NCBI GenBank assembly: GCA_031835245.1
Contig: JAVKOQ010000072.1
Span: 20,001-84,000 of the forward strand
Direction: 5' to 3'
Length of the DNA: 64,000 nt
Source of the DNA: Balamuthia mandrillaris
Lineage: Eukaryota > Discosea > Longamoebia > Balamuthiidae
The notes under the pieces are model-generated. The model worked only from the letters and a program-made list of their open reading frames with translations. It was not told where the DNA came from and did not search any database. The position numbers and the translations under genes are program-made. Of this stretch, positions 63,474 to 64,000 are shown one piece after another; the stretch's first letter is position 1, and each line of letters begins with the position of its first letter.

Positions 63474-64000
63474 TTGCTTAGTTGGTTGTTTGGTTTTGTG
63501 GTTTTGTTGGATATGTTGTTGTGGTTTTGTTGGATATGCTGCAAATAGTAATGTAGGGTGAAAGAGGGGGAGAAATAAGACAAAAAAAAGCAGAACAAAA
63601 AAACTATTATTTAACGCGGAATGCGGCACAATAAAGAGAAAGAGAGAGAGAGATGTGAACGCTTTGAAACAATTTAAAAATAATGAATTTGGATGCATGG
63701 GCTTTCCGTGCCAATATTTATAGTATTCACCAATCTTGGAATTTTCCGGGCAGGTTCCTTATTCCGTGATTTACCTGCATTGTGATTGGTTCGGAAATAT
63801 TGTTGTACCGGAAAAATTAATCTCTCAACCAATCAGAAATCGTAGCATCGTTGTATCGTGTAATGACGTTGTCACCCAATGACGTGGCACATTCGACAAA
63901 AGGTAAATTTCTCGGTAATGACGTGGATGTTTCATTAAAAGGAAACATTTAATGAATCAAACCCAAATTAATCACCACGGAAAATTCAATTTTTGTCGAC
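63474..64000. promoter_or_regulatory. Promoter region with CCAAT boxes and TGACGT half-sites
   Basis: 527 nt upstream of the cytidylyltransferase-like gene (-). It contains ATTGG at about 63785 and CCAAT at about 63830, three direct TGACGT half-sites (63864-63869, 63880-63885, 63919-63924) and, at the window edge, TGTCGAC (63994-64000), a truncated copy of the recurrent palindrome. No gene seen. Confidence 0.45.

Noticed and set aside
1-64000. CRISPR arrays, insertion sequences, retroelement ORFs, operon-like ribosome binding sites
   Set aside because: None seen. No reverse transcriptase, transposase or integrase motifs, no regularly spaced repeat-spacer pattern, and the region is clearly nuclear eukaryotic.

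Overview
The window is nuclear DNA of an intron-rich unicellular eukaryote. Most genes are split by short GT-AG introns of about 50-490 nt, 5' and 3' flanks are short, and the proteins are typical eukaryotic ones: an FCP1-type RNA polymerase II phosphatase, AAR2, dynactin p25, nibrin, MUS81, a Rho GTPase, cytosolic leucyl-tRNA synthetase and a PPR protein. Fimbrin-type CH domains, a Rho GTPase, hemerythrin, WrbA and CsbD-like proteins would suit a free-living amoeba (Amoebozoa), but that is an inference; the sequence names no species. Exon structures below were deduced by eye from reading-frame continuity, splice dinucleotides and remembered family sequences, not from transcripts.

Layout. 1-5.6 kb (+): the 3' part of a DCAF8-like WD40 gene and a nine-exon FCP1 phosphatase gene. 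5.7-10 kb: AAR2 (-), an NTF2-like protein (+) and an unknown secreted protein (-). 10-17.4 kb: a Rho GTPase (+), a 12-exon leucyl-tRNA synthetase gene (-) and dynactin subunit 5 (+). 17.4-24.4 kb: a secreted FAD oxidoreductase (-), an intronless Cys-rich protein (+), an F-box protein (+) and a Nudix CoA hydrolase (+). 24.4-31.4 kb: nibrin (-), tRNA-Gly (-), a triple-SH3 protein (-), a mitochondrial thiamine-binding-like protein (+) and WrbA (-). 31.9-38.7 kb: an EF-hand membrane protein (+), pterin carbinolamine dehydratase (+) and a 1659-residue coiled-coil/SAP protein (-). 39.2-44.3 kb (all -): two CsbD-like mitochondrial proteins, an unknown mitochondrial protein and a PPR protein. 45-53.3 kb: a small secreted ORF (+), a duplicated-domain sulfotransferase (+) and a giant MUS81 (-). 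53.7-64 kb: two unknown charged proteins, a fimbrin-CH/C2 protein (+), D-aminoacyl-tRNA deacylase (-), hemerythrin (+) and a cytidylyltransferase-like gene (-).

The genes are functionally mixed and there is no operon logic. Two homologous-recombination and repair proteins, nibrin and MUS81, lie about 20 kb apart. Several neighbours are head-to-head and share a short promoter region. A palindrome, TGTCGACA, recurs in these intergenic regions, and one promoter holds four TGACGTCA palindromes. Introns carry CT microsatellites that always lie on the sense strand.

The most unusual observations are (1) a MUS81 nuclease that contains a SUMO-interaction-like motif, a SAM domain, a SWIM zinc finger and two ubiquitin-interacting motifs; (2) one ~85-nt sequence present in three different introns of the leucyl-tRNA synthetase gene; (3) a sulfotransferase that appears internally duplicated; and (4) the intergenic palindrome family.
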